From Diphasiastrum complanatum (taxonomy: Eukaryota > Streptophyta > Lycopodiopsida > Lycopodiales > Lycopodiaceae), in the NCBI GenBank assembly GCA_029204225.1, contig CM055112.1:23736872-23800871 (forward strand): a stretch of DNA of 64,000 bases, in the 5' to 3' direction. Below the pieces are notes generated by a model. The model was given only the letters and a program-made list of their open reading frames with translations. It did not search any database and was not told where the DNA came from. The position numbers were made by a program, and so were the translations under genes. Shown in pieces: positions 35,898-49,177 of this stretch. Position 1 is the stretch's first letter; every line of letters starts with the position of its first letter.

Positions 35898-36742
35898 GAC
35901 AGAGTCCTGACAATACAAAAGTGTTCAACCACCTCAGCTATTCGGCATTCGCCATGTCGAAGACCTTGACTTTTGACCACTCAGCCATTCTGTCACGTCG
36001 AAGGTTTGCCACATTTTCTATTCGACTTTTGAGCTCACAAGCTGGTCACTTGTCAACTTCAAGTCGAGTCAATCAGAAGGCGGCTCAACCGTACCATGGT
36101 CATGACCAGACAGGATCTCCAACGGACTCAGATACTGTTCGAAAGCAACTAACAACAACATGTAGTGGATTAATCCAATTTGCAATGTACAGATTAGCTA
36201 GCCATTCATACAAATACCCATCAACTTATCAGTTGTGAGGTTACAATTCTAGAATCATTGAACATTCAAAGTGCAATTATTCTGTTCTTTCTCTTTGTTA
36301 CTACAAAATATTGTCTTAGAAAGAACGCAACTCTGTTTGCATTCAGACTGTTATCATTCGTGACAAATTCATATTCGTTCCATAATTCGAGTCGTGTATG
36401 TCCTGATTGAATTCTTATTTTATTCATGTTCTGATAGATTCGCTCACAAATAAATCATTCATAGATTAAACTATTCGTGTGATTGATAGCATAAGTCGAA
36501 TTCATTATTCTAATCAGCTAGATGCTTTACGCTTTCTCACATAAAATCTAGATCTATAACTTAGTGAATTCGTGCATGGCTATGAAATTGGGTCTTTCGA
36601 TCCAGTGACTTCAAAGTTGTGTTCAAGTAAGACGGAATTCGATTCATTCAAATATGATCTGAAGACAATATATGTAGTTGCATGCACCGAGGATTCCGCT
36701 CGTTTCTAATTGATACGGTGCACATTGTCTCGAATCCCAACA
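35898..36742 (+). mobile_element. Copia LTR (5' LTR, plus strand)
   Basis: The right edge is well supported: ...TCCCAACA is followed at once by TGGTATCAGAGC (36743-36754), the exact plant initiator-Met tRNA primer site. The left edge (TGACAGAGTCCTGAC at 35898) is only a candidate TG start. No plus-strand copia coding follows, so the body of the element is lost or rearranged. Confidence 0.55.
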
Positions 36743-36754
36743 TGGTATCAGAGC
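36743..36754 (+). promoter_or_regulatory. Retroelement primer-binding site (initiator Met tRNA)
   Basis: TGGTATCAGAGC immediately after an LTR-like CA end; identical to the site used by most plant copia elements. Confidence 0.8.
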
Positions 36755-37304
<550 letters not shown>

Positions 37305-37316
37305 CATATGCTAAGG

Positions 37317-37416
37317 GGCAACAACCAAGGATTAAGACTTAAAAGTAAAGGGCCAAGAGCCAAGGGCTAAGGGTTAAGGTCCAAGGGAGAAGAGATCAGG
37401 GCCAACGAGCAATGTT
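37317..37416 (-). repeat. Degenerate telomere-like heptamer array
   Basis: Read in 7-base register the sequence is AAGGGCC AAGAGCC then AAGGGCT AAGGGTT and so on, about 12 units. It resembles variants of the plant telomere heptamer (AAACCCT/AGGGTTT). It is the reverse-oriented counterpart of the array at 41292-41550, and likewise abuts a CT microsatellite. Confidence 0.6.
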
Positions 37417-37419
37417 ACG

Positions 37420-37860
37420 TGTCTTCCTGCAACAGAGTAATGACTCTCGAAAGAGTCAGTTATGGATGTATCGTGATGATCATCACTCAACTGTCATGTG
37501 AGCTTGGCGAGCTTGTAAGCAGTTGCATCACTGCATCTTGATCATCTATGACAGATCCGATAGCAGCCATTTGCCTTAGCAGGTTCTTGAATTGATTGAT
37601 GTGATTCTGCAGGGAATCACCATTCGCCATCTTGAGGGAGTAAAATTTTTTCCTGAGATATAAGTTGGAAGCTATATCTCACACTTCGTATAGTGTGCTC
37701 AAGATGTCCTAGACTTATTTCGATGTCTGGGCCTCGGATACATGGCCGATCTGGGTATCTGTAATGTTGAGGATGATCAGCGCAAAAGTCTTTCCATCCT
37801 TCAACTTCCATCTGGTGATTGTTGTATCATCTGCTTTGTCAGAAATGGTGAACTCCTGCA
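37420..37860 (-). mobile_element. Copia gag fragment
   Basis: On the minus strand the reading ADDTTITRWKLKDGKTFALI leads through a degenerate middle to FYSLKMANGDSLQNHINQFK then DDQDAVMQLLTSSPSS. That is the central to C-terminal gag motif order of plant copia elements (LYSLKM.EG.S...HI..F..L). Stops interrupt it. It faces the LTR/primer site at 36743, so the two do not belong to one intact element. Confidence 0.65.
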
Positions 37861-38855
37861 ACTTTGCCGCAACACGAACACGAAGTGAAGGTCGAACAAT
37901 TTGCGAAAGTCAACGTGCCTTGACTCAAAGGATAAACGATTCGTGAGTCATTCGTGAATCGTAAACATACCTCCAGGACCGCAACCGCAAAGGGACACAA
38001 AACGAAAAGATACGAAAGAAGTGAAAAGAACAAAAGCAAACAAAGAAAACGAAATAAACGAAAGAGAATCTTTCACGCTGCCAGCTAGCAGCTCAACGGG
38101 CTTGGAGTCGTAGACTCCATGCCCAACTGAAACGAGTGGCAACGATGGAGAGTGGCTGATTAGTTGATTAGTGTTAACTAGTCTTGTGATTTTGCGTTTA
38201 GCTATCTTGTAAACTCCACACAATGGAGATATAAACTATCTTTTCTAGATCATTAAAAAAAAACAAAAAATAGACAAAATTTTCTGTAAGAGATAGTTTG
38301 AGACGTAGCGAGTAGAGCAGAAAAAAAAAATACTAGAAACAAAAGAGTTGTGCATGAAAGTCTGCCAACGAGCAGAACACAGCAAAAGAGCAGAGTGTCA
38401 TTCCGCCAACGAGCGAGACACTGACGATCTCGCTCTAAAAGCCAAACTCATAATTGATTGCTCTATTTTTCGTGCATCTCCTTGTCTTGTGTCATCTGTC
38501 TTGATTGCTAGAATAGAATCTGTTCTATGATGTGCAGTTGCGTGTCTAGGATCCTGTGAAGCTTCCACGCAAAAGAAAATCCAAAGACACAAAATTGTTC
38601 GCGACAACGAAAACAATAAAGACAAGGTTTTGCGACATGCTTCGGGTTTCCCTTCTGCACCTGTAACAACGTCATACAATTTTTTAGCCATTAGTATAGT
38701 TTTCATCTTAAATTTTCACAGATGGTAATTGGCTCCATCAAGCTTGTCCATGATAGGACTAGCTTTCCCTTGGAAATCCATGTGGAAGATTAGTCCAACT
38801 GATAGGAAAAACTATCAGTGACTTAAGTATGAAAATCAGGTACTGAATTATAGAG
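37861..38855. other. No recognised gene
   Basis: Short ORFs without domains. May contain the leader of the minus-strand copia fragment, but no LTR edge or primer site was found. Confidence 0.5.
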
Positions 38856-39480
38856 TTAATAAGGGTGGTTATAGTGGGGGCCGAGTAAGTCAGAGTCATG
38901 GGAAAGGAGTTCAGATTCAAGGTCTTCCATATCTCTGGCCTTGTGGGGCTTCATCTTCTTAATGGCTATAAGTACCATGTCAGATGTGAAGAAGAAGACC
39001 TTAGGTGGTCGTGGAGATATAGAGATAGGCGAGTCAGTAGGGATGGTATACAAGCTAGTAGCATAATCATTCCAAATGCGAAGGTCCTCCAAGAGAGGTG
39101 GTGGAGAACGAGGAATGAACTCATGTCAAAAAGCGCCCGAAGAAGAGCTGAAAAGAAGGTCAATAAGACGTTTCCCTTTAGAATCATCATAGGAACGCTT
39201 CTTACGGTGGAGAACACGATGGTAGGAGGGTCGGAAAGATCAAAGCAGATGCGGGACATGGATACATGAATATGTTACTGACTGATGAAGAGAATGACAC
39301 TCGGTATCGTACCATGGATGATGCAGTGGTCAAGGTGCGCGTCGAGTCTTTTTGGATGGAGTTTTGTGGCCGAGGGTGAGTATTGATGCAACCGTGTGGA
39401 GAGAGGTGTCATAGAGACATCTATCCATTGAGTGTAAGTAGGTGATTTTTTTGGCATTAGAGGCAAAATAGGCAAGTACA
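38856..39480 (-). mobile_element. LINE-like fragment (linker between endonuclease and RT)
   Basis: The reading LLEDLRIWNDYATSLYTIPT, then FTSDMVLIAIKKMKPHKARD with ELLSHD, resembles the segment before the RT domain of plant L1 elements (V..AI..M...KA.G.D....ELL). The 5' part (RLDAHLDHCIIHG) resembles the end of the endonuclease region. There is no RT catalytic motif. Moderate to low certainty. Confidence 0.4.
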
Positions 39481-39771
39481 CATGTCAAAGCATGATAAGG
39501 CCTAAAGTAGGTTATGATGTAGCTCGAGTCAAGTTAGGCTTATGGTTGACTTGTGCTGCCTGTAGAGTTCGATGTTGCACAGAGTCACCTTCTTCAAGTT
39601 AAAACACTAATCCTGAATGGTTACAATCATAGGCTATACGTGACCATAGTTACAAACTAGTTTATAATAGTAACCACATTTGTTGAACAATGTGATCACA
39701 ATAATCTTGCATGGTTACAATTAACGACAGAGTGTGAATGAATTCAATACATTATCAAATTTCTTAAAGTT

Positions 39772-39889
<118 letters not shown>

Positions 39890-39894
39890 AAAAC

Positions 39895-40400
39895 ATGGCA
39901 TCAAGGAGACGTAGATCCACAATAGACTCTGTCATTCTTCACAATGAAAATGATGAAGCAAAAATTGGATACCAAAAAAATATGTTAAAAACACTTGGGT
40001 ATTGATGCATCTATTATCAAAAGGAACGCTTCAAAAAAAAATCCAAGTTATCTTTCAGGTCCTATTGGAAAGCTAGGATTTTTTATTTTAGAGCATCCAT
40101 TTAGAAGTGTTAGTTCAACATGTTTATATGCATTCCGAGTTGAGTATTCAATTTTTCAATCTAAATGATTATAAAAAATAAAATTGTAAGTATCTAAATA
40201 ATTGTAGTTTTACTTTAATTTATCCATCTAAATTTAAATATATATTTAGAACCTCATACTCTAATCTATCATGCAGATTTACTTTTATTTATCCGACTAA
40301 TTTTAAATATATATTTAGAATATCATATTTTATTCTATCATGTAGATTTATATCCATCAAATATAAATTAACCCACACAATTATTTATAGGCATAGTGGA
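39895..40400 (+). pseudogene. Diverged partial copy of transposon gene A
   Basis: ATG 39895 begins MASRRRRSTIDSVILHNEND, parallel to the start of gene A at 27871. The nucleotide similarity continues through the ACACTTGGGT-TTGATGCATC stretch and reappears at the ATTTATATCCATC segment near 40344, where gene A's second exon starts. Stops are present. Its upstream part is cut off by the GA microsatellite. Confidence 0.6.
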
Positions 40401-40416
40401 TGTCATTCATTGATTA

Positions 40417-41161
40417 TCACAAAATAATGTCGTCGGAGCATATTGATTGAGACCGATATTTGAGAGTAAGTTCCTCAACCAAATTGCTTCCTTTTGTAGC
40501 TTGAGAGGCTGCGATATACTCTGATTCAGTGGAAGATAGAGCTATCGAAGATTGCTTGCAACTGTTCCAGGAAATTAGATCATTGTTGAGGAAGAATGTA
40601 AATCCGGAAGTGGATTTATGAGTGTCTATATCTCCAGCCCAACTTGCATCTGTGTAACCACTGAGTAAATTGAGTTTGTTGTTACCGACTGCTCCATAAC
40701 AAATGCAAAAGTCCATAGTAGCTCAAAGATATCTCATGACTCTGATAAGAGCCTTCCAATGTGTTACACCATGGTTAGTCATACACTGACTGAGAGAGCT
40801 GACTGCAAAAGCTATGTCTGGCCTGGTACAGATCATGGTGTATATAAGAGATCTTATAATAGAATGGTAAGGATACTCACGCATCTGCTGCTTCTTATGA
40901 ATTGTTTGTAGACACTGGTCCTTTGACAATTTGAGTCCTAGTTCCATTGGTGAGAGAGCTAACTTGCAATTAATCAGATTATATCTGACTAACATGTTGT
41001 AGATGTATCTCTGTTGTATTATGTAAACCAATTTCTGTTTTGTCTCTGTGGATTTGTATACCAAGGCAAAAATGAGCTTCGCCCAGATCGGTCATGTTGA
41101 ATTCGAAAGATAGCATTGTCTTGGCCTCTTTTATCAGATCAGTATTGTTGCTGAAAAGCAA
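40417..41161 (-). mobile_element. Ty1/copia RT C-terminus and RNase H
   Basis: Minus-strand reading: FEFNMTDLGEAHFCLGIQIH (RT end, 41095-41036), then QRYIYNMLVRYNL, YHSIIRSLIYTMICTRPDIA and VSSLSQCM. After a frame break the RNase H reads LLSGYTDASWAGDIDTHKST and SSIALSSTESEYIAASQA. The catalytic Asp and Glu of RNase H are recognisable. The 5' side is cut off exactly by the CT microsatellite at 41172. Pieces are in three frames, so it is inactive. Confidence 0.9.
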
Positions 41162-41166
41162 TTTGG

Positions 41167-41550
<384 letters not shown>

Positions 41551-41553
41551 TCA

Positions 41554-42305
41554 ATGTCAGAGTTAGGGGAGCTTCTTTTGCGGGTAAGGACCTCGTGGTT
41601 GAGGCAAATACTTTCATTCACTCATTCCACCTTTGGTCTCAAAGAGGATGTCATATCTGCTGTTTGGGTGGGTAAGCTCCAATCCACCATAGTGTTTTTA
41701 CGTTTCAAGGATGCTTTGTTTCGTCAAAAGGCTCTACGTAAAAGAGGTTGCTTGAAGGGATCTACTACTTTTATGGATGAAGACTTGACTCTCATTCAAT
41801 GGCTACCACCATCTCAACCCTCCCCCTCCTTGCTGTTGTTGTCACAACGTCCCCTCCCTTAGTTGCTACTATACCCCCTCCCCCCCCCCAACTGACGCCC
41901 CCCCTCGCTGATGAAACCTCCACACTCACTATTGATGACACCTCCATCCTCACTACTGTTGTAACCTCCACCCTACTACTGCAACCTCCACCCTCGCTAC
42001 TACTACCACCTCAGCATTGTCCAATGTGTCTATTGCTGTCGTGGCACCCCCTTCCACCTCATCTTTTTTCACTACTGCCGCTCCCTGTCTTTCATCCTCT
42101 TCCTCTTCTGCATCATCTTCACACACACCCACACACACAGCTCTTCCATCCATGACATCCATTCGCTACACTCCCTCCAAATCAACCGAACTCTTTTTCT
42201 CTTGGGAAGCTGACCAGATGAGAGCGGATCTCCAGTACTTGAAGCAAGAACTTTCACAATTGAAAGAAGTAATGGTCTCCTTACTAAAGAAAAATAACCT
42301 GCTGT
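41554..42305 (+). pseudogene. LINE ORF1-like fragment with Pro/Thr/Ser-rich linker and coiled coil (tentative)
   Basis: The reading FKDALFRQKALRKRGCLKGS then TTFMDEDLTLIQ (41690-41800) resembles the RNA-binding segment of plant L1 ORF1 (F.....+......LKG..I..NEDLT). A long Pro/Ser/Thr-rich low-complexity part follows. A helix with RADLQYLKQELSQLKEVMVS, a heptad-like coiled coil, is present at 42222-42281. Frames change between these pieces. No zinc knuckle or RT is visible. Confidence 0.4.
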
Positions 42306-45300
42306 AGTCCAAAGTCACCTCATTGGACATGAGCAACATAAAGATTCATGGGCAGCAGTCTTGAAGAAAGGCACCAAGCCTAGCACCTCCATTTCCTCAG
42401 TTATCTCAACCACCAGAGTGTTACTTTTTATTGCAGCATGTTACTTTCCGCTAGAGTCCTCGTCTTTTGCTGAGGGTCAGTGGTTCTCCATATCGGGACC
42501 TCTCACCCCCCACTCACATGCCACAATATCGATAGTCCTTGGCCTCACTTTCACACTCCTTTTCTCATGACAGACCAGTCGACACCTCAACATTCATTGA
42601 AAATTGATTTTCTTTGCTTCAAGTTGGCAATTCACTTCTAGTTTCAAATTTTGCTATTTATCCTTTGTTAACTTTGTGATGGCTTTGGCTATGTACTCAT
42701 CAAAAGCAACATACTTTACAAAATATAAGAGTGTGTCCTTAGGACTACAATAAATCTAATACATAAACTTTTATAAAACTCTCTGATATTTGAAAAAGAA
42801 TCTACATTATCTACAATAGCATTCAAATCAGTCGAATATTGAGATGGAGGACTTTGGCTTAAGTATCAAAGGGTGGTTATTAGGCTATCTAGCTGATCTG
42901 CAACCCTTGACGTGGAACCTTGGGTGGAGGAGGAGGAGGAGGCCCACGAGATGGAGGAACGAATATATTGAGCCTTGTCTTCTACTTTGTATGGGCCATT
43001 AGAAGGCCAAATATATCAGCAATGTGAGATGAGAGCCTTTCGGATGAAGAACACAACCTCCAACGCATGATGGCGATATGGTCTCGGGATATCACAACAA
43101 TGCGAAATGGAAAGCTTGGAGATCAAGAGTGAAAGTTCTTACGTACGGTAGTGATATGAGCCTGAGATATCGCACCGATGCAAGAGAGCAAGATTTTCAA
43201 CACATAAGAAGACTGGTCCCTCGCCGTGGCGATATACATGAATTTCGATTTAAAAAAATCCAAAAATGAACAAAAATCTGGCTTCTGTAGTTCAAAAACT
43301 CCACATGTGTGTGCCATTGACATGTGTCAACAAATGATATGGCCAAGTGTTTGTCATATAGTATGGGGCTGTAAATGTCCACCAATAATAGTATTACAAC
43401 ACGGTACCCGCACCGAAAATTAATGAATGGTATATCATTGAAGCCTACTGGCCACCGAATTCCTAGAGATACAATACGTTCGTCATTTTTGAAGCTCCGC
43501 TCCACATAAGCACAAACATAAGCTCCGCTAAGCACAAACATGACCATAAAAAAAAACTACCTTCAGGTTACGTTCGAATTTCATGTCGGATATTGGTTTA
43601 GCGTGCATAGGAATGACTCCTAGTCCTTGACTTGGTTGTTTGCGCGTTGATTACAAATGTACGGAATACAAGCAATATCGATTCGGCACGTAGATGTACA
43701 ACCTCTTGGGATGACTTGGGCTTTCACGCGTTGAACTAATATTAGTACGGATAAGATGAAAACTAAAGGAAATATTCTAGATTCTCCACTTCAACACAGC
43801 AGCTACGCCGCCTCCAATTTAGAAGTGTATGATCGTCCAGAAAACAAAGATCAGTAATGTGAAAAGTATGATTCAATCCAAAGACTTGACACAATGAACA
43901 ATGGGCCTAGGCAAAAACTTTGCTACTCCCAAAGGCTGAGCAAACACTTCTTTGCTACACAAAAGCCACACAAGAATGCCAAGATCACTGTCACAAGATG
44001 CACTGTTTTTGCTACTCGCATGCAACTCCAAACACTATTAACTCCAACTCTATATAAGCACAAACATGTACTTAAAAAAAAGTTTACCTTCTGCTATCAA
44101 ATTCATCGCACACATGACTCGGATATCGCTTCAATGTGCGTCACCTACGCACTTCAATCTCAATATGCTCACCTACGTGTTGATCCGCTATCGACTGTCG
44201 ACTTTCATTCTCGAGATATTGGTTTAGTGTGCGCCTCCTATATTGCCTCACTGCTGGTCTGTACACACACGCGGTGATCCGATACTAGGACAACGAATGG
44301 CTCGCACCAAGTAAACTGCTCGCCTTCATTCTAGCAAGGTCCCAATGCAAGCAAGCTGCTAGGGAAATCCACCACCACAATGCCCTCCATCACCGCTTCC
44401 CAGGTCAAGGGACAGACTACGTGACCCACCATGGTTGAAGGACATTCGGAGGCTATAGAAGACTAACAATCTTTTGATTCCTAAAGCTCACATCCAACGA
44501 TCAATCAGACAGGTCACAAGAACGGAGAGGTATACCTAAGAATGACAAGAAGTTCCTAAACTATAGGGATTAGTTAACTATAGTTCATGAACATTGAATC
44601 CAAATTAACCTCAAATGTACAATACGGGCAGCAAAGGAGTATTCGGGTAGTATTTGAAAGATGCTGCATTTTGCAAATATTTTAAAATTTGGACTAAGTG
44701 ATGAAAGATATTTTAAAAATCTTACATTTAAATTGCCATAAAATACAAACATTTATCGTGTGCAAGTTGCTATTATGAATAATAATTGTTAAATTAGGTG
44801 AATTTAAATTAAAAAAGTTCTCAATTTTAAAAAAAAAATTCAATCTAAATATTTTTTATATAATTTCAAAAGCTTGTATCATGCTAATATTTTATCATTT
44901 AAAAAATTGTTACAAATGCAAAATTTGTTTATCTAACTAATATAAATCATTAATAAACTTAAAATAATACCAAAAAAAATTAGAAATCATTTTCAAGAGA
45001 CAATCATTTTTAAATAAATACAATATTCTTCTGAAAGTGGTAAAAATGTCCACATACATAATTTTGATAAATGTTTTTACATTGCAATAAAAAATTGTCA
45101 ACATTATCCACTTTGGTGTACTAGTTGTGACCTAAATTTAATAATGTCTTGAGAATTACAATTACTATGTTTGGGGATTCACGAGAGGCAAACTTTCTAG
45201 ATTGTTAAGTGATGACCCAAAGTTAATTTAAATACTATCCCAATCTCCAAATCACAAGATATGTGTTCTCTTATATGTGCTTGTTTGATGCAAGATATAT

Positions 45301-45572
45301 TGAAGTTTATAATAAAACCTTGGGTAGACTCTGAATGAAAATTCTAACACATTGGAATGCAATTTCAAAAGTCGAGTAAGAGAGTTCCAATTGTGAAAGT
45401 CAAAAGAAGAGGGGTTGATTCAATGATAACAACAATCCACAACTTCTTCCTCCAATTTTTCACAGCAACTTAGATGTTATAAAACAATGAAGAATTTAAC
45501 TCTCAAATATTAGTGTATCAAATTCATCCATAGAAAGTGAAAAGAGCATCAATATGATTGACAATTACATGT
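42306..45572. other. No recognised gene; contains scattered GATAT-type motifs
   Basis: No domain-bearing ORF. Between 43070 and 44250 phrases such as GGATATCGCTTCAA and GATATTGGTTTAGYGTGC recur. They resemble motifs in the H3/gene B intergenic region and may be a decayed piece of the same transposon family. 44.6-45.1 kb is extremely AT-rich. Confidence 0.45.
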
Positions 45573-45930
45573 GGACATGTATTGAAAACTACTAGAGGAT
45601 CAAAGATCAATTACGTACCATAAAATTGAAGTGATGGCAAATTACCAAAATGTTAAGACTACTATAGAACCTTGTGCTACTTTTGTATTTCACTTGAAAT
45701 GAGACTTGAGGTACCTCTCTTTTGTAGTGAATATGTAGATTATTACAACCAAGTATTGACATGTATTGAAAGCTACTAAAAGGGCCCACGATATAATATA
45801 GATCATAAGATTGAACTAATGGCAAAATTTGCAAGAATGTTAAGAATACTAAAAACTTATTGGCAATTTAGCGTTTCACTTTATATGGGGCTTGAGGTAC
45901 CTCTCTATTACGGTGAATAGAGATTGTGTC
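45573..45930. repeat. Tandem duplication, about 185-bp unit
   Basis: Units begin GACATGTATTGAAARCTACTA at 45573 and 45757 and share TGGCAAA, GAATGTTAAGA-like and GAGGTACCTCTCT segments in order. Noncoding. Confidence 0.75.
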
Positions 45931-46650
45931 TAGGTCTACCTTGAGCCATCACCTCTCAAATATCTCTCAATCATCTCCTAAATCATTCCTTTGATTTAAA
46001 GCATCCCTTGACTTTGCCACATATTCGTTTCTAGATGAGACACCTCTTGACTCTTGGTAAATATCAAGAGACACTTGGAAAGGTGGCTTTTGATCTTTAC
46101 AAATAAATATTTTGAACCCAATTCAAAGTTGCCATGTGATTCTTTTTTCACACTAATCTGGATTAGGCTAGCCACCCTTATTGGAGGACCCAAATTACCA
46201 CCCTTGATTGGAGGACACAAATCACCCTATTAAGAAATGACATGCTTGATGTCATCCAAAGGTCAACTTTGAAGGAGGCATGGCTTTATGTATTATAGAT
46301 ATGGTTTCAAAGTAATTTGGTGGCTGGAGGCTGTCCATTTGACTTGTAGTTGTGGCATGATTCAGATAGTAATTGAAAACCCTTTTGAATTTTCCTTGTA
46401 TTACATTAATACATTATGGAAACTTTAATTTGATCAGTGGCAAGCACATATTTTGAACAGTGACAACGTGCTTGCCACCCAAGGTCAACATTCTGCCCAC
46501 GCTTGGGTGGATACCCTCAAGGAATAGGCACGTTTTATTATTTAAAAAGTCTTTTGCAATAGTTGAATTATTGGATAAATGCAGAAGGTGAACATCAGAT
46601 TATGGAAGGAAAGACAACTTTGAAATCTGTGATGATGATGATGATGAATC

Positions 46651-46856
46651 ATGTTGATCGAAGTAGAGCTCGATGTACAACAGCCCATAAGAGTAGCATA
46701 CTGCATTTGATTTTGATTTGAAGAACCTGATCAGAACTAGCTTTGATCGTTCATTTTCTTTGTTTTGTTCACAGAAGCTGTTCGCAGATCAATTGAAAGG
46801 TGCAGGAATTTGAAAGCGAAGGATAACGGTAGTAGAGCCAATCATTTCACCAAAGA
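46651..46856 (+). promoter_or_regulatory. Conserved upstream block of peptide gene copy 1
   Basis: About 100 bp around AGAGCTCGATG...AGCATACTGCA...TTGATCGTTC is shared with 55449-55532 and 63219-63315. It ends in TTGTTCACAG|AAGCTG, a possible 3' splice site of a 5' leader intron. Its conservation among three copies suggests duplicated promoter/leader DNA. Confidence 0.5.
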
Positions 46857-47132
46857 ATGGTTGTCAAAGGCTTACGACTTTTCTATTTCATTATATTTGT
46901 CACCTTACTCCTGCGTTTCACGCCGTTTACTTTGTGCGGAAGGACTCGTCACCACTGCAACTCGAAGCTCGTATGCCAAAATTCTCAGTTAAGGAAGCTG
47001 AGTTTTGCCAAAGATGTAGCCAGAATGCATTCCATGAATCTCAAGCATCTTGGGTTTACTGCAAGTTACCTGCCTAAGGGAATCAGCGTCCCACCTGGGC
47101 CTTCCAAGACTCACAAGGCAAAACCAACGTAA
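46857..47132 (+). CDS. Small secreted peptide precursor, IDA-like (copy 1)
   Basis: 91 codons from ATG 46857 to TAA. The N-terminus VKGLRLFYFIIFVTLLLRF is a clear hydrophobic signal peptide, probably cleaved near FTPFTLC. A variable basic middle (RTRHHCNSK, LRKLSF) follows, then the C-terminus YLPKGISVPPGPSKTHKAKP. The phrase YLPKG..(I/V)PP.PSK-H is the pattern of INFLORESCENCE DEFICIENT IN ABSCISSION-type peptides, but one residue is missing between PP and PSK. The 12 residues ISVPPGPSKTHK also fit the CLE spacing (V3, P4, G6, P7, H11). The final Asn of both families is Lys here. Expected role: an apoplastic ligand of HAESA/CLV1-type receptor kinases, by family inference only. Paralogous to 63398-63679 and not disrupted. 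Confidence 0.75.
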   Translation: MVVKGLRLFYFIIFVTLLLRFTPFTLCGRTRHHCNSKLVCQNSQLRKLSFAKDVARMHSMNLKHLGFTASYLPKGISVPPGPSKTHKAKPT

Positions 47133-47657
47133 AATAGCATGTTCGAGGAATTCTATTCTGAAAAAAATATCACAGGTGCAGGAAAGGTATCGAGAATGCA
47201 ACCCAAGCTGATCAATCTTGTGAACAATGTACAGTCGTTTTCAGAGATAATTGTTCAGCGAATGATCAAGAACTGAACGAATCCCTTGCAAAGGCTCGCT
47301 TAACTGTGAGAGTTTCCGTAATGCTTTCTTTTCATTCCAACGAACCATCATCATGCGCTTTCTGGATAATAATACTGTGAATGTAGAGTTGCTAGAGGTA
47401 TAAGAGCCAGTTCGAGGGGAAATGAGTGAAACCTCAAAAACATTGCAGCTGCCAGCAGCATTTGATTTGTCCAAAACAAAACGGAGATTGCAAATGAGTG
47501 CCTACCCAAAAGAGATGCGTGAGCCTCCAACAACTGAAGATCGTGACTTATTATTTGTGGGTTTTTCAAAAAATGTTGCCTTCTAAATCCTGTCATTCTA
47601 AATTTTTGTAGATTAAATCCGCCAACTATGTGTTACATCGATCATTACTTGATTTGC

Positions 47658-47768
47658 CATGGTATCATTTAATGCACAATATTTACACTGATCTCACATC
47701 CACACAAAGGCTAGCATGGTATCATGTAATGCACAATATTTACACTCTCTCATCCATTGGAAGGCTAG
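47658..47768. repeat. 57-bp tandem duplication
   Basis: Units at 47658-47714 and 47715-47768 share CATGGTATCATKTAATGCA and ATATTTACACT, each ending AAGGCTAG. Noncoding. Confidence 0.8.
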
Positions 47769-47815
47769 CTTTGGAGCACAAGGCTTGTAGATATCCTTAT
47801 ATTGTAGCATCTTGA

Positions 47816-48944
47816 ATTTGAGCCTCTGTCAAGCTAGACACAAAAGCTACTCTTATCCAACATACTTGTTGTAGAGGCATATTTTGACATGTCAAATTTG
47901 CAACTAAGCACTTTTTTGCAATTAATACATATTAGTAGTAATCGAGAACATTCAACAATGATAAGTTTTTTATGAGAACTATCACATGTAAGCAAAGTCA
48001 AGAGTCAACTCTACTTATTAGTGTAAAAGTGATGAATACTTTTTGCATTGCCTTTCACAAGGCAAGAGTGTGTAGTTTGTGAGGTAGGTCAAAGTTAAAA
48101 TATGCATTTTACACCATATGGGGTACTAGTCAATGCAACTTGACATCATTGACATCTTTATTTAACACAAATTGAATCTATCGTTAATCATATTCACTTT
48201 TCTACCTACTAACCTACTATATGTAACACAACTTAAAGTCTACAAGAAAGTGGAGGCTTTTCAACACTATTTTGGAGCACTTTTGAAAAAGATATCCAAA
48301 AAAATGGGCACGAGGGTGGTCAGCGATGCGAGGCTTTAGTGCACTGACCGATGACGGTATATACTTCAGAATTATTTTTCTATAATCTATGTAATAAGCA
48401 TGTTTTTTTAGTGAATATTTTGAGGTATGTATCATCATTGATGAAAATTGCAGCCCTCAGTATAAGCCTTGGTATACTTCAGATTTGATTCTTATTAGAT
48501 TTTCATGAATATTTGCTTATAAACACATGGAGTTTGATTTTCTATCAACAATAGGGGACCATATATACAAGTGAAAACAAAAATGTGATAAGATATTGTA
48601 TAACAATATAATAAGAAAATTTACTCATGATCACACATAACATATGTTTCTGTCATGCAACAATTAATAAATTAGTAGTATAGTAATTTGCATTACATCA
48701 ATATTTTCTATAATTTATTCATCATTTGCTATTGCATTGATGTCGTTGATATCATTTCTTACACTGTGATCATGCGACAAATCAGCCAAACTAAACGAGT
48801 CTATCTCTAACTCTACTTACTATCTCATATTATTTTATTGGCTGATGGTGATGTCATGACAAGGACAGTGATCGAGCAGGATGTGTATCGTGTGATGTCA
48901 AATTGTCCAATGAGAAGCGTTGACTATGGTGTTTTTAGTAAAAA
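47816..48944. other. No recognised gene
   Basis: AT-rich, no domain-bearing ORF. The gypsy RNase H fragment starts near its right end. Confidence 0.55.
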
Positions 48945-49170
48945 TGTTTCGACATTATTTGATGGCTATGCATTTGTTTTTTATACTGATCATCAACCTT
49001 TGCTTTATTTGGTAAACAAGACATGCAATACAGGACGCATTGCAAGATGGTTACTTTTATTGACTGAATTTGATTTTCGAGTTGTGGTTCGAAAAGGCAA
49101 ACAACATTATCTTGTCGATCACATCTCAAGGGTGCAAACATCACCAGTTAATATTGAAGTTGATGATGTA
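48945..49170 (+). mobile_element. Ty3/gypsy RNase H fragment
   Basis: The ORF reads FVFYTDHQPLLYLVNKTCNT then RIARWLLLLTEFDFRVVVRK and LVDHISR, the C-terminal half of plant gypsy RNase H (consensus DHQALLYLV...GRI.RW...L.EFDF.V....G..H...DHLSR). It ends where a minus-strand copia fragment begins (about 49178), so two elements in opposite orientation are joined here. Confidence 0.85.
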
Positions 49171-49177
49171 GTAATTT

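Noticed and set aside
41799-42155. Pro/Leu/Ser-rich ORF
   Set aside because: Low complexity. It overlaps, in another frame, the linker of the LINE-like fragment, with no independent support.
46857-47132. Naming the peptide genes as CLE genes
   Set aside because: Several CLE positions fit, but Arg1, Pro9 and Leu10 do not. The upstream LPKG and the PSK-H order fit IDA better, so IDA-like is used with the ambiguity noted.
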